Shown here: in pieces, positions 16,050 to 23,325 of the stretch
Layout of the letters: each line of letters begins with the position of its first letter
How positions within the stretch are numbered: the first letter of the stretch is position 1
DNA from: an uncultured Caulobacterales bacterium
GTDB lineage: Bacteria; Pseudomonadota; Alphaproteobacteria; Caulobacterales; Maricaulaceae
Assembly: GCA_938001915.1 (NCBI GenBank)
Contig: CALLBD010000018.1
Span: 1 to 43,025 of the forward strand
Direction of reading: 5' to 3'
DNA length: 43,025 nt
Program-made: the position numbers and the translations under genes
Notes under the pieces: generated by a model
The model's database searches: none
What the model was told of the DNA's origin: nothing
What the model saw: only the letters and a program-made list of their open reading frames with translations

Positions 16050-16772
16050 CTAGTTTTGGCTCTCGGAGCCATTTATGTCGATGGGGTCGGCGACTAACAT
16101 CGCCCAATAGGTCGAATAGGTCGTGGTGGGTTCATAGACCAAGGCTAGGCCAAATTCGGTGACATCGTCTCTCAGCATATTTTCATTATGGCCGGGGGAG
16201 TCTTTCCACGCTTGAAAGACGGCGTCCCAACTCATTTGGCCCGTCGCGACGTTTTCACCCGCGATGGAGAAATAATAGCCTTGGCGCTGGATACGGTCAC
16301 CATGACCTGAACCATCCGTGCCAGTATGGCTGATGATACCCGCCGCCGCGAGATCACGGGCGTGGACTTCTGAGGCGCGGTTTAGGCGCTCGTCATAAAT
16401 AAGCGTTTGGACGTTTTTGGAGACGCGATAGGCGTTCAAATCTGCGAGGGCTTTTTCAAAGTCGACAGGCTCAGGCGGCACGCGCGGGAAGGCGGCATTT
16501 GCGCCAAACCCATTATTAAGCCGGCATTGTATTTCGGGTTTGCTGGTGTCGGGTTGATAGATGACCGTGCCGCGGCACGTTTGGCTGTCGGCCTTACACA
16601 GGGCTCTGCAGGCTTCATCAGAGGTGACAATTTCGATGGCATATGTACCGTCATCTTCGGCAAATTCGCCAATAGCTTTGGCGGGAGGTTCAGCGGATGC
16701 TACAGTAAAACTGGCGACAAACAAGGCGGTCAATGTGGCCGCGCTGGTGAGTGTCCATAGGTTTGTTATCAT
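16050..16772 (-). CDS. Secreted PAN/Apple-like plus CAP (SCP/YkwD) domain protein
   Basis: 240 residues from ATG at 16772; an in-frame ATG at 16793 would put seven extra residues before the signal peptide. Residues 1-27 are a Sec signal peptide ending VASA. Residues about 35-90 resemble a PAN/Apple domain with four Cys (DEACRALC, TCRG, QCRL). Residues about 110-230 are a CAP domain: LNRASEVHARDLAAAG, ISHTGTDGSGHGDRI, AGENVATG, and SPGHNENML, which carry the conserved His/Glu cavity residues. CAP proteins of the YkwD class are secreted and of mostly unknown biochemical role; PAN modules bind protein or carbohydrate. Periplasmic or extracellular. Confidence 0.85.
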   Translation of the reverse strand: MITNLWTLTSAATLTALFVASFTVASAEPPAKAIGEFAEDDGTYAIEIVTSDEACRALCKADSQTCRGTVIYQPDTSKPEIQCRLNNGFGANAAFPRVPPEPVDFEKALADLNAYRVSKNVQTLIYDERLNRASEVHARDLAAAGIISHTGTDGSGHGDRIQRQGYYFSIAGENVATGQMSWDAVFQAWKDSPGHNENMLRDDVTEFGLALVYEPTTTYSTYWAMLVADPIDINGSESQN

Positions 16773-16872
16773 CTTATAAAGCCTAGGATGCATTTTATCT
16801 TCCAGATGTGAATGACAGACCAGGCCTAAATTTGAAATGGCATTTGGATTACGTCTTGGTCAGAATCTGTAT

Positions 16873-18864
16873 TTACCGGCCCGCTGATTGCGCGGCGGAG
16901 CCTCCGCCAGAGGCCATGTCGCGTTCCGTGATAAAAGCGGTACTCATCTCCGAATAAAAGGCCGCAAGTTCTTGCGCGCGCGCATCATCGATATTGGGAT
17001 CAGGGGCCGCGAGCGCAAGAAGGTCCTGTCCCTTATGCGCGCCGATCATATAGGCTTTCCAGATATCGACAGGAGTCAGGCCGCCCGTGATTTTTCCCAT
17101 TGAGCTATTGTCATCATTTCCGAGCCAGACACCCGTTGTCATTTGCGAGGTAAATCCCACGAACCACGCATCGCGATAATCCTGTGAGGTGCCAGTTTTG
17201 CCGCCCGCTTCACGTTTACCAAGGCGCGCCCCGTGGCCTGTGCCCGTTTCAATCACGTCGCGCAGCATAGAGGTCATTTGGCGCGCATAGGGGACAGGGT
17301 AGACGCGGCGGCCCGCAATGGTGCGGCGCGTGTAAAGCGGCGCGCCAGAGGTGTTCTCAATATAAGTGATAAGGTGCATAGGACGCAGGAGCCCTTCATT
17401 GGCAAAGACCGAATAGGCGCGGGTCATTTCCTCCAATGTGACTTCCGATGACCCCAGCGCGAGGGAATATTCTGGCCGTAATTTGCTCTTTATGCCAAAT
17501 CGATTGGCGAGCGAGGCGACTTGCGATGGCCCCACTTCGGCCGTGATTTGCGCGGCAATCGTATTGATTGAGAGCTTCAACGCTTCGCGCAGTGTCATCG
17601 GGCCACGATAGCGGCGCGTGTAGTTTTCAGGGGCCCAGTTTCCAATTTCCGTTGGCTGGTCGATACGTATCGTGCCGGGCGAGAACCCATTTTCTAACGC
17701 GGCGGCATAGGCGAAGGTTTTGAAGCTGGAGCCGGGTTGACGTTTGGCCTGAAAGGCGCGGTTGAATTTGGAGGCGCTATAATCGCGGCCGCCAACCAGC
17801 GCTAAAATCGCGCCACTGCGATTGTCAACGGAGACCAATGCGCCATCTCCAATTTTTCGCCATTTCGCTGTTTTGTCCAGGATGCGTGTCAGTGTGTCAT
17901 GCGCGAGCTTCTGTTTCTCTGTGTCGAGTGTTGTTTTGACGATGAGGTCTTGCTGCCCGTCGCTGAGCAGCTCCGGCGCTTGGTCCGCCACGAGATCAAA
18001 CACATAGCCGATGATATCGTCACTGATAAGCTGCTCTGGGGCCTCCGCGATGACGGGCGGGTTATCTTTGGCTTCCTGCATTTGCTCAGGGGTAATCATG
18101 TCATTGGCGACCATCCGCTGGAGAACCAGGCTGGAGCGGGCCAAGGCTCTGTCGAAATGCTCGAGCGGATTATAGCGAGACGGCGCTTGCGGTAATCCCG
18201 CCAGCATCGCGGCTTCTGCGAGATTTATCTTACCAGCGGATTTGCCGAAATATCTTTGCGCGGCGGCTTCGACGCCGAATACGCGCGGTCCCATGGGAAT
18301 GCGGTTGATATAGAGCTCAAGGATTTCGGGCTTGGACAGAACCGCTTCCATATCACGGGCGAGAACGGCTTCTTGGAATTTACGGCGATAGGATTTTTCC
18401 GGCGAGAGGATGATATTTTTCACTAGCTGCTGCGTTAGCGTGGAGCCGCCTTGCGTCTTCTCGCCTGCGCGCGTATTTTCAAATAGGGCGCGCAAAATCG
18501 CCTTATTATCGATACCCGCATGCTCATAGAAGCGCTCATCTTCGATCGCGAGAAAGGCATCTCCGACATAGCTCGGCATTTGCCCCAGTTTCATGGGCTT
18601 TCCGATATAGGGACCGCGGTGGCCGATTTCGTTACCGTCCTTATCTAAGAGGGTCATATTCGGCTTAAGGTTCAGCTCCCACATCGTGCGCTTATCGGGC
18701 AGGGAAGGTAGGTCTTTGAGCAGGTAATGCCGCGTCTGAAAATAGGCCAAGGCGACAAGCGCCGATAGCAGCGCCAAAAAAATAAGCGCAAAGGCACGCC
18801 GCCGTCTCTTGCGGTCGGCAATGGCCACCGCTTCTGGATTTATGTCGGCGCGATATGTTGGCAT
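16873..18864 (-). CDS. Bifunctional class A penicillin-binding protein (PBP1 family)
   Basis: 663 residues, starting at an ATG with a strong AAAGGAG ribosome-binding site. A short basic cytoplasmic tail and one membrane anchor (about 24-42) precede a GT51 glycosyltransferase domain: Glu108 in EDERFYEHAG, QGGSTLTQQLVKN, and the KPEILELYINRI motif. The transpeptidase domain has Ser379 in SSFK, S432-x-N and KTG (556-558). It polymerises and cross-links peptidoglycan in the inner membrane. It is shorter than E. coli PBP1a/1b and lacks the large OB insert of PBP1a. The C-terminal tail is low-complexity (Gly/Ser/Ala). It diverges from the YcgN gene with only 28 bases between starts. Confidence 0.93.
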   Translation of the reverse strand: MPTYRADINPEAVAIADRKRRRRAFALIFLALLSALVALAYFQTRHYLLKDLPSLPDKRTMWELNLKPNMTLLDKDGNEIGHRGPYIGKPMKLGQMPSYVGDAFLAIEDERFYEHAGIDNKAILRALFENTRAGEKTQGGSTLTQQLVKNIILSPEKSYRRKFQEAVLARDMEAVLSKPEILELYINRIPMGPRVFGVEAAAQRYFGKSAGKINLAEAAMLAGLPQAPSRYNPLEHFDRALARSSLVLQRMVANDMITPEQMQEAKDNPPVIAEAPEQLISDDIIGYVFDLVADQAPELLSDGQQDLIVKTTLDTEKQKLAHDTLTRILDKTAKWRKIGDGALVSVDNRSGAILALVGGRDYSASKFNRAFQAKRQPGSSFKTFAYAAALENGFSPGTIRIDQPTEIGNWAPENYTRRYRGPMTLREALKLSINTIAAQITAEVGPSQVASLANRFGIKSKLRPEYSLALGSSEVTLEEMTRAYSVFANEGLLRPMHLITYIENTSGAPLYTRRTIAGRRVYPVPYARQMTSMLRDVIETGTGHGARLGKREAGGKTGTSQDYRDAWFVGFTSQMTTGVWLGNDDNSSMGKITGGLTPVDIWKAYMIGAHKGQDLLALAAPDPNIDDARAQELAAFYSEMSTAFITERDMASGGGSAAQSAGR

Positions 18865-18892
18865 TATCTCCTTTCGCCCGTAAAGGCGTCCT

Positions 18893-19366
18893 ATGACTCA
18901 CTCCTCTAAGCCAGATGCGCCCTTTTGGAAAACCAAAAATATGGCAGAAATGAGCCGGTCAGAGTGGGAAAGCCTCTGTGACAGCTGTGGTAAGTGCTGT
19001 TGCATCAGATTGGAAGACGAAGACACAGGCCAAGTCTATATCACCGATGTGGCGTGTAAGCTGTTCAATCCTAGCACCTGCCGCTGCGGGGATTACCCAA
19101 ATCGCTCCAAATTAGTGCCCGATTGCGTGACCCTCTCGCCCGTTAATGTCAGCCAGCTGCATTGGATGCCCCAGACCTGCGCCTATCGCCTGATTGCGGA
19201 AGGCAAGGACTTGCCTGACTATCACCATCTCGTCTCTGACTCGCGCGAGACCATACATGAGGTCGGGATGAGCGTGCAGGACGCGGTGACGAGCGAGGCT
19301 TTGGTGGATGAAGACGAAGTCGCAACCCGCATCGTCATCTGGCCGGGTGAACCTGAGGTGTATTGA
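18893..19366 (+). CDS. YcgN-family cysteine-cluster protein (UPF0260)
   Basis: 157 residues. The family N-terminus PFWKTKNMAEMSRSEWESLC supports the start at 18893 over the internal Met codons. Cys clusters CDSCGKCCCIR, FNPSTCRCGDYPNR, VPDCVTL and QTCAYRL suggest metal or Fe-S binding, as proposed for YkgJ/YcgN proteins. The C-terminus has the usual WPGEPEV. Cytosolic; function unknown in the family. AAAGG upstream of the ATG is the ribosome site. Its promoter must lie within or very near the PBP gene start. Confidence 0.9.
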   Translation: MTHSSKPDAPFWKTKNMAEMSRSEWESLCDSCGKCCCIRLEDEDTGQVYITDVACKLFNPSTCRCGDYPNRSKLVPDCVTLSPVNVSQLHWMPQTCAYRLIAEGKDLPDYHHLVSDSRETIHEVGMSVQDAVTSEALVDEDEVATRIVIWPGEPEVY

Positions 19367-19796
19367 GGCAAGCGGGTTCGTTTGCAGTCCATCTGGGGAC
19401 TGCCGAAGCTAACAGGTTGTCCGTGAAAATAGGACCGTCCGCGTGGTGACAGCCTCGATGGCTGCCAATGGTTTAATCTATAAGATGTTTACGAGGCTTC
19501 CACCACGCGGCTGTGACGTTTTGAAGAACGGCCTCATTACCTCACCTATCCACCGCTTGTACCGACATTAGTTTTCACTAAGCGAATACAGCAGTTTGAG
19601 GGCAGGCCCCGAGATTCAAGTTAACGAGAGAGCGTATCATAACTGACCCGTTTCACACACAGCCTCTCAAACCAGCAAGTCGATATCTTACCTGTCCAGT
19701 GTCTGAAGGAACCCCATTAATATGCAGGGTTAAATGGGATGTGAGGATTATGTTTTTTGACTTTTTTATAAGCGGTTGATTTTAGATTATTTTTTA
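19367..19796. other. Gene-free stretch with strong RNA-type hairpins
   Basis: No convincing protein gene occurs on either strand. From 19384 there are three hairpins in a row: GCAGTCC/GGACTGC (19384-19403), GTCC/GGAC (19419-19435) and a long stem at 19439-19510. Smaller ones follow (TTAGT/ACTAA near 19569-19582; CCCATT/AATGGG near 19713-19734). The end of the stretch is T-rich. It could hold a small RNA, a degraded mobile element, or both. The sequence does not match the conserved cores of 4.5S RNA, RNase P RNA or tmRNA as I know them. Confidence 0.5.
19439..19510. repeat. Long imperfect hairpin (10 + 7 bp stem)
   Basis: CCGCGTGGTG (19439-19448) pairs perfectly with CACCACGCGG (19501-19510). 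After a 2x2 internal loop, AGCCTCG (19451-19457) pairs with CGAGGCT (19492-19498). The apical loop is 34 bases. A rival local hairpin CAGCC/GGCTG (19450-19463) uses the same left arm, so two folds compete. Confidence 0.75.
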
Positions 19797-19875
19797 CCGT
19801 CATCCTCGGCCTTGAGCCGAGGATCCATCTCCCCATCGCAACATGGACCCTCGGCTCAGGGGCCGAGGGTGACGG
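19797..19875. repeat. Large palindromic intergenic repeat (REP-like)
   Basis: Arms of 32 bases (19797-19828) and 33 bases (19843-19875) are inverted copies differing at only a few positions, around a 14-base loop. Each arm has its own 7-bp dyad (CCTCGGC / GCCGAGG). The outer ends read CCGTCA and TGACGG. The core resembles the GTCATCCTCGG...GAGGATCC palindromes common between genes in alphaproteobacterial genomes. No T tract follows on either strand, so a plain terminator role is not supported; it sits between convergent genes. Confidence 0.8.
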
Positions 19876-19916
19876 AAGAGTGGTAGAAAGTCGTGTAATA
19901 ACGGAAAGGGCGTTGT

Positions 19917-20534
19917 TTACGCTCCAGCTAGTTTTGTAACCTTCGCTGTCTTTGGTCTGTCCTTGAACTTAAACCCTGTTTTGAAAAATTGAATCACACG
20001 ATTTTTTGACGGCGTTCGCGGGTCAAGACTGCCGAAGGCGAGCAGAGCGAAGAGGCCAATTTGAGAGATAAAATCTCCGAGAAGGTGGATAAGCGAAAAG
20101 TCTATTGCATGTTTGAGTGTCCAGGGTGAATCAGATTTAGATGTGCCTTGTTTGCCTGTCTCCGCTAATGCGTCCCAAAATCGCGTCATAGTGCCAGAAT
20201 CTTTGATCATATGGTCGTCATAAAATGATGTAAGGGCGTTGGGGGTTACAGAGAACAAGAAAGCGAAGGCGAAAAGTAATAAGCATACCGCCAAAGTGCG
20301 TTTTCTGCGTCCAATTTCTTTAAATCGTAAATAGATAATGACGCCAAAGAAAAGTGGGACAAGGGTTAAATGCGCCAGTAAAATGGCACCACTTGCTTGA
20401 TTCATAAAATCTAGCGATTCATCATTTGGAATGATGTCCGAGAGGGCTAATAATCTCACGGCAGCCGTAGCGAGCGGGATAATAATGATAATCGCCAATC
20501 CCCAGATTAAAAATGATTTACGGCTCATGTTCAT
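19917..20534 (-). CDS. Four-helix membrane protein, unknown
   Basis: 205 residues from ATG at 20534, preceded by GAGGGAG; an ATG at 20573 lacks a ribosome site. Hydrophobic segments at about 8-26, 46-68, 80-97 and 145-168 (numbered from 20534). Between the third and fourth helices is a polar loop of about 45 residues, and the C-terminal tail is Lys-rich (FKFKDRPKTAKVTK), likely cytoplasmic. No family recognised. It has its own upstream region shared divergently with the nuo promoter area. Confidence 0.65.
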   Translation of the reverse strand: MNMSRKSFLIWGLAIIIIIPLATAAVRLLALSDIIPNDESLDFMNQASGAILLAHLTLVPLFFGVIIYLRFKEIGRRKRTLAVCLLLFAFAFLFSVTPNALTSFYDDHMIKDSGTMTRFWDALAETGKQGTSKSDSPWTLKHAIDFSLIHLLGDFISQIGLFALLAFGSLDPRTPSKNRVIQFFKTGFKFKDRPKTAKVTKLAGA

Positions 20535-20667
20535 CGCTCCCTCTTCGTGTATAAGTTGTAGTTTACCGTTCATACCTTAAAGATAGGTATCCTCGACGCG
20601 GCAGGCGGAATTACGCGAAAATAGGGTTAAGGGCCTCTTGTTTCAGTGATGGTCGGAGTTTTCTTTG

Positions 20668-20713
20668 TTGCAGTTGCAAATCATTCGCATATCATTCAGT
20701 GAAATCGTATAAA
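20668..20713 (+). promoter_or_regulatory. Candidate nuo operon promoter(s)
   Basis: Two overlapping options: TTGCAG (20668-20673), 16-base gap, TATCAT (20690-20695); or TTCGCA (20684-20689), 18-base gap, TATAAA (20708-20713). Both place the Fur-like site between or on promoter elements. The -10 boxes are good, the -35 boxes mediocre. Confidence 0.4.
20675..20689. promoter_or_regulatory. Fur-box-like dyad upstream of nuoA
   Basis: TGCAAATCATTCGCA fits the dyad TGC-N-AAT-N-ATT-N-GCA without mismatch, the form of Fur boxes in alphaproteobacteria such as Caulobacter. It lies within the promoter of the most iron-rich complex in the cell. The symmetry is directly visible; binding by Fur is inferred. 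Confidence 0.55.
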
Positions 20714-20866
20714 ATTCAGCGGGTTGGCGGAGTACATCTCTGGTCATCCCGGCTGAAAAACACTCACATTTGCGTCAGATTGCCCGTTGCATTCCGAGGG
20801 CGGTCTCAATAGGTTCCCGCGAAATGGCAGGCCTTTGTGAGTCTGCGCTTTTAGCCTGCGAGTCCC

Positions 20867-21232
20867 ATGTCCGAATTCTTGCTGGAATATCTCCCTGTTG
20901 TCATCCTGTTCGGGATTGCGACTGTGCTATCTTTATTATTCCTCTTGGTGCCAACGGTGATTGCGCCAAAGGACCCAGATTCAGAGAAGGTCTCGACATA
21001 TGAGTGCGGCTTTAACGCCTTTGACGACTCGCGCATGAAATTCGATGTGCGCTTTTACTTGGTCGCCATCCTCTTCATTATCTTTGATATCGAGGTCGCG
21101 TTCCTCTTTCCCTACGCGGTGTCGCTGGACACGATGACGTGGCAGGCCTGGGCGGTGGTTATGATTTTCCTCGCCGAGCTCGCGGGCGGACTTTATTATG
21201 CGTGGAAAATCGGCGCATTGGATTGGGAATAG
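20867..21232 (+). CDS. nuoA: NADH-quinone oxidoreductase subunit A
   Basis: 121 residues, three membrane helices (about 5-29, 62-84 and 90-112). The loop after helix 1 holds the conserved [20 protein letters not shown] segment with the Cys that marks the active/deactive loop in the mitochondrial ND3 homologue. It is part of the membrane arm near the quinone chamber of complex I. First gene of the operon; nuoB follows after 12 bases. Confidence 0.95.
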   Translation: MSEFLLEYLPVVILFGIATVLSLLFLLVPTVIAPKDPDSEKVSTYECGFNAFDDSRMKFDVRFYLVAILFIIFDIEVAFLFPYAVSLDTMTWQAWAVVMIFLAELAGGLYYAWKIGALDWE

Positions 21233-21244
21233 GGGAGTAAGGCA

Positions 21245-21796
21245 ATGGTTCTCGTAAATCCAAATGGTGATGTCGGAACGCCGGCCTATGACCCGAAAAC
21301 CCATGATGTTGGGTTTACGGGCCTGTCCGATGAGCTAGCCGATAAAGGCTTTATCACGGCGGCGTCGGATGATTTGATTACTTGGGCGCGGACGGGCTCC
21401 CTCATGTGGATGACTTTTGGTCTGGCGTGTTGCGCGGTTGAGATGATGCAGGCGTCTATGCCGCGTTATGACGTCGAGCGCTTTGGCTTTGCGCCGCGTG
21501 CTTCCCCCCGTCAGTCGGATGTTATGATCGTGGCCGGTACGCTCACCAATAAAATGGCACCCGCTTTACGCAAGGTCTACGACCAAATGCCAAATCCGCG
21601 CTATGTGATTTCCATGGGGTCGTGCGCCAATGGCGGCGGCTATTATCACTACTCTTATGCGGTTGTACGCGGCTGTGACCGGATTGTCCCTGTTGATGTT
21701 TATGTGCCGGGCTGTCCTCCGACCGCGGAAGCGCTGGTCTATGGTATTTTGCAATTGCAGAAGAAAATCCGCCGCGAAGGGAATATTGAGCGCTAA
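21245..21796 (+). CDS. nuoB: NADH-quinone oxidoreductase subunit B
   Basis: 183 residues. Ligates the terminal 4Fe-4S cluster N2 through Cys62, Cys63, Cys127 and Cys157 ([30 protein letters not shown]). N2 passes electrons to quinone at the junction with NuoD. Peripheral arm, cytoplasmic side. The stop overlaps the nuoC start by one base (TAATG). Confidence 0.97.
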   Translation: MVLVNPNGDVGTPAYDPKTHDVGFTGLSDELADKGFITAASDDLITWARTGSLMWMTFGLACCAVEMMQASMPRYDVERFGFAPRASPRQSDVMIVAGTLTNKMAPALRKVYDQMPNPRYVISMGSCANGGGYYHYSYAVVRGCDRIVPVDVYVPGCPPTAEALVYGILQLQKKIRREGNIER

Positions 21797-22422
21797 TGTC
21801 CCAAGACGCGATTAAAGATACGACGATGATGGACGATTTTAAAGCCCATATTGAAACGCAATTGGCCGATGCGGTGAATAGCGCCGAGATTGCCTTTGGC
21901 GAGTTGACGCTCAATGCGCGCCGTGCCGAAATTCTCAATGTGCTGACTTTTCTGCGCGATGATCCGATTTGCCGCTTCACCCAGCTCACAGATATCGCGG
22001 GCGTGGATTACCCTGCGCGCGAACGCCGTTTTGAAGTTGTATATCACTTGCTCTCCATGGAGCATAATGCCCGTATCCGCGTGAAAATCACGACGGATGA
22101 AGCGACCGCCGTTAATAGCTGTGCGCCCGTCTTTCCCAATGCGGATTGGTATGAGCGCGAAGCCTTTGATATGTATGGCGTAGCCTTTGATAATCACCCA
22201 GACCTGCGCCGTATTCTTACGGATTATGGGTTTGAGGGCTATCCCTTGCGCAAAGATTTCCCGCTCTCTGGCTTTGTCGAGGTGCGCTATGATGAGGTCC
22301 GTAAGGCTGTGGTCTATGAACCTGTAAACCTCCCGCAAGAATACAGAAGCTTCGACTTCCTCAACCCGTGGGAAGGCGGCAAATATGAGCTGCCCGGTGA
22401 CGAGAAAGCCGAGGCCGAATAG
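21796..22422 (+). CDS. nuoC: NADH-quinone oxidoreductase subunit C
   Basis: 208 residues, the 30-kDa subunit, separate from NuoD as usual outside enterobacteria. Family landmarks are [24 protein letters not shown] (118-129) and [10 protein letters not shown]. Peripheral arm subunit without cofactor, packing against NuoD and NuoB. The last codons, [14 protein letters not shown], recur in diverged form 900 bp downstream. A lipoprotein gene starts 2 bases after its stop. Confidence 0.96.
   Translation: MSQDAIKDTTMMDDFKAHIETQLADAVNSAEIAFGELTLNARRAEILNVLTFLRDDPICRFTQLTDIAGVDYPARERRFEVVYHLLSMEHNARIRVKITTDEATAVNSCAPVFPNADWYEREAFDMYGVAFDNHPDLRRILTDYGFEGYPLRKDFPLSGFVEVRYDEVRKAVVYEPVNLPQEYRSFDFLNPWEGGKYELPGDEKAEAE
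22377..22409 (+). repeat. nuoC 3'-end direct repeat, copy 1
   Basis: 33 bases at the true end of nuoC that match 23277-23309 at 29 positions, offset exactly 900 bp. This copy is in the functional gene. Confidence 0.85.
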
Positions 22423-22423
22423 C

Positions 22424-23248
22424 ATGCGGGCCGTGGCCATATCCATATCCCTTGTGACTCTCTGTCTCGCGGCGTGTTCCCCTAACGGGAAATATAAGGT
22501 CGCCGTGGATGATGATAGGTTCGACCTATTATCCTATAATATGCCAGATATCCTCGCCAGTGATGCGAAAAGATGTGTCAAAGGTGCGCCCCTCTTGAGG
22601 GGTCAGGGCGGTGCGCAAGATTCCGTTTCCGAACAGTTATTCGAGAACATCTTAGATTTATGGCAAGTCATCGATGTTTCTCTTTTGTCGAACGGGGAGC
22701 CTGACGAAGTTTTACCCAATGGCGGCGATCCGAGTAAAGTTGCTTCAATTTTTCCAAGCGGAATTAAACTGCCCACAGCTGTCGCGCATGCCTGCGGGGA
22801 GTATGCGGGCCAAGTGGCGGTTCGGATTGGGCTAATTTCCGCCGCTGACAGTATTGATGTGGCGCTAGAAGAAGACCCGCAAGTCTTTGAAAAGGCGGGG
22901 CTAGATTTAGAGCAAGTTCGGGCGGGCCTGAAGGTGCTAGACGGGCAAGTCAAAGGTCTGGCGGGGCTCGCTGTCGCGGATAAGGTGCATTGTACGGCTA
23001 TTTATCAAGCCGCAAGTGTATCGGATGGAAACCTGGGGCCTTATTTCAACATTTGGCGGGCCGCCTTGATTGGCGCAATAGAGGCGGGCGAGCTCGACCC
23101 AGCCCAAATCGACGCTCGCAGTGTCTATTGGCAAGCCCTCGCAACGACGGGCGCGGAGGCTGTGACGTCCACCGAGGGATATCAAGCTCAGGCTACGCGC
23201 TGCGATGGATGGATAAATGAAGCTGTAGCAAAACAGGCGGCAGGATAA
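22424..23248 (+). CDS. Lipoprotein inserted between nuoC and nuoD, unknown function
   Basis: 274 residues from ATG at 22424, two bases after the nuoC stop. The signal peptide MRAVAISISLVTLCLAACSP has lipobox LAAC (Cys18, Ser at +2, outer membrane likely). The mature part is acidic and helical with four more Cys (KRCVKGA, AHACGEY, VHCTAIY, ATRCDGW) that could form two disulfides. No family recognised. It is not a complex I subunit known to me, yet it is embedded in the operon with tight spacing and must be co-transcribed with nuoD onward. Its stop overlaps a 25-codon frame as TAATG. Confidence 0.8.
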   Translation: MRAVAISISLVTLCLAACSPNGKYKVAVDDDRFDLLSYNMPDILASDAKRCVKGAPLLRGQGGAQDSVSEQLFENILDLWQVIDVSLLSNGEPDEVLPNGGDPSKVASIFPSGIKLPTAVAHACGEYAGQVAVRIGLISAADSIDVALEEDPQVFEKAGLDLEQVRAGLKVLDGQVKGLAGLAVADKVHCTAIYQAASVSDGNLGPYFNIWRAALIGAIEAGELDPAQIDARSVYWQALATTGAEAVTSTEGYQAQATRCDGWINEAVAKQAAG

Positions 23249-23325
23249 TGGCGAGGGCTAAAGCTATCAGTATTAGCGGCAAATATGCGCTGCCTGGCGA
23301 TGAGAAAGCGGGAGGTGCGTCGTGA
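23248..23325 (+). pseudogene. Duplicate nuoC tail, open as a 25-codon frame
   Basis: ATG at 23248 (overlapping the lipoprotein stop) opens MARAKAISISGKYALPGDEK and closes at TGA 23323-23325, overlapping the next start. The second half repeats the NuoC C-terminus ([11 protein letters not shown] in nuoC). Most differences between the two copies are synonymous third-base changes. Best explained as a recombination remnant of nuoC; it may still be translated for coupling. Confidence 0.6.
23277..23309 (+). repeat. nuoC 3'-end direct repeat, copy 2
   Basis: Matches 22377-22409 at 29 of 33 positions. Similarity fades on both sides apart from a short GAGG stretch just beyond. Confidence 0.85.

Larger units (their letters stand above)
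20535..20866. other. Divergent intergenic region and nuo leader
   Basis: These 332 bases separate the minus-strand membrane protein gene from nuoA. A Fur-like 15-mer and candidate promoter elements lie at 20665-20713. If transcription starts there, nuoA has a leader of about 150 bases. I saw no convincing riboswitch or small ORF in the leader. No clear ribosome-binding site precedes the nuoA ATG. Confidence 0.5.

Noticed and set aside
19797..19875. The large palindrome as a Rho-independent terminator
   Set aside because: Neither strand has a T tract after the stem; the T-rich stretch lies before it on the plus strand.
19367..19916. tmRNA, 4.5S RNA or RNase P RNA gene in the gap
   Set aside because: No GGTTCGAATC-type T loop, no tag-peptide frame, no SRP GGAAG-type loop and no RNase P core sequences were seen on either strand.
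20740..20766. Second copy of the TCATCC palindromic repeat upstream of nuoA
   Set aside because: Only GGTCATCCCGGCTGA is present, with no inverted partner; too short to call.
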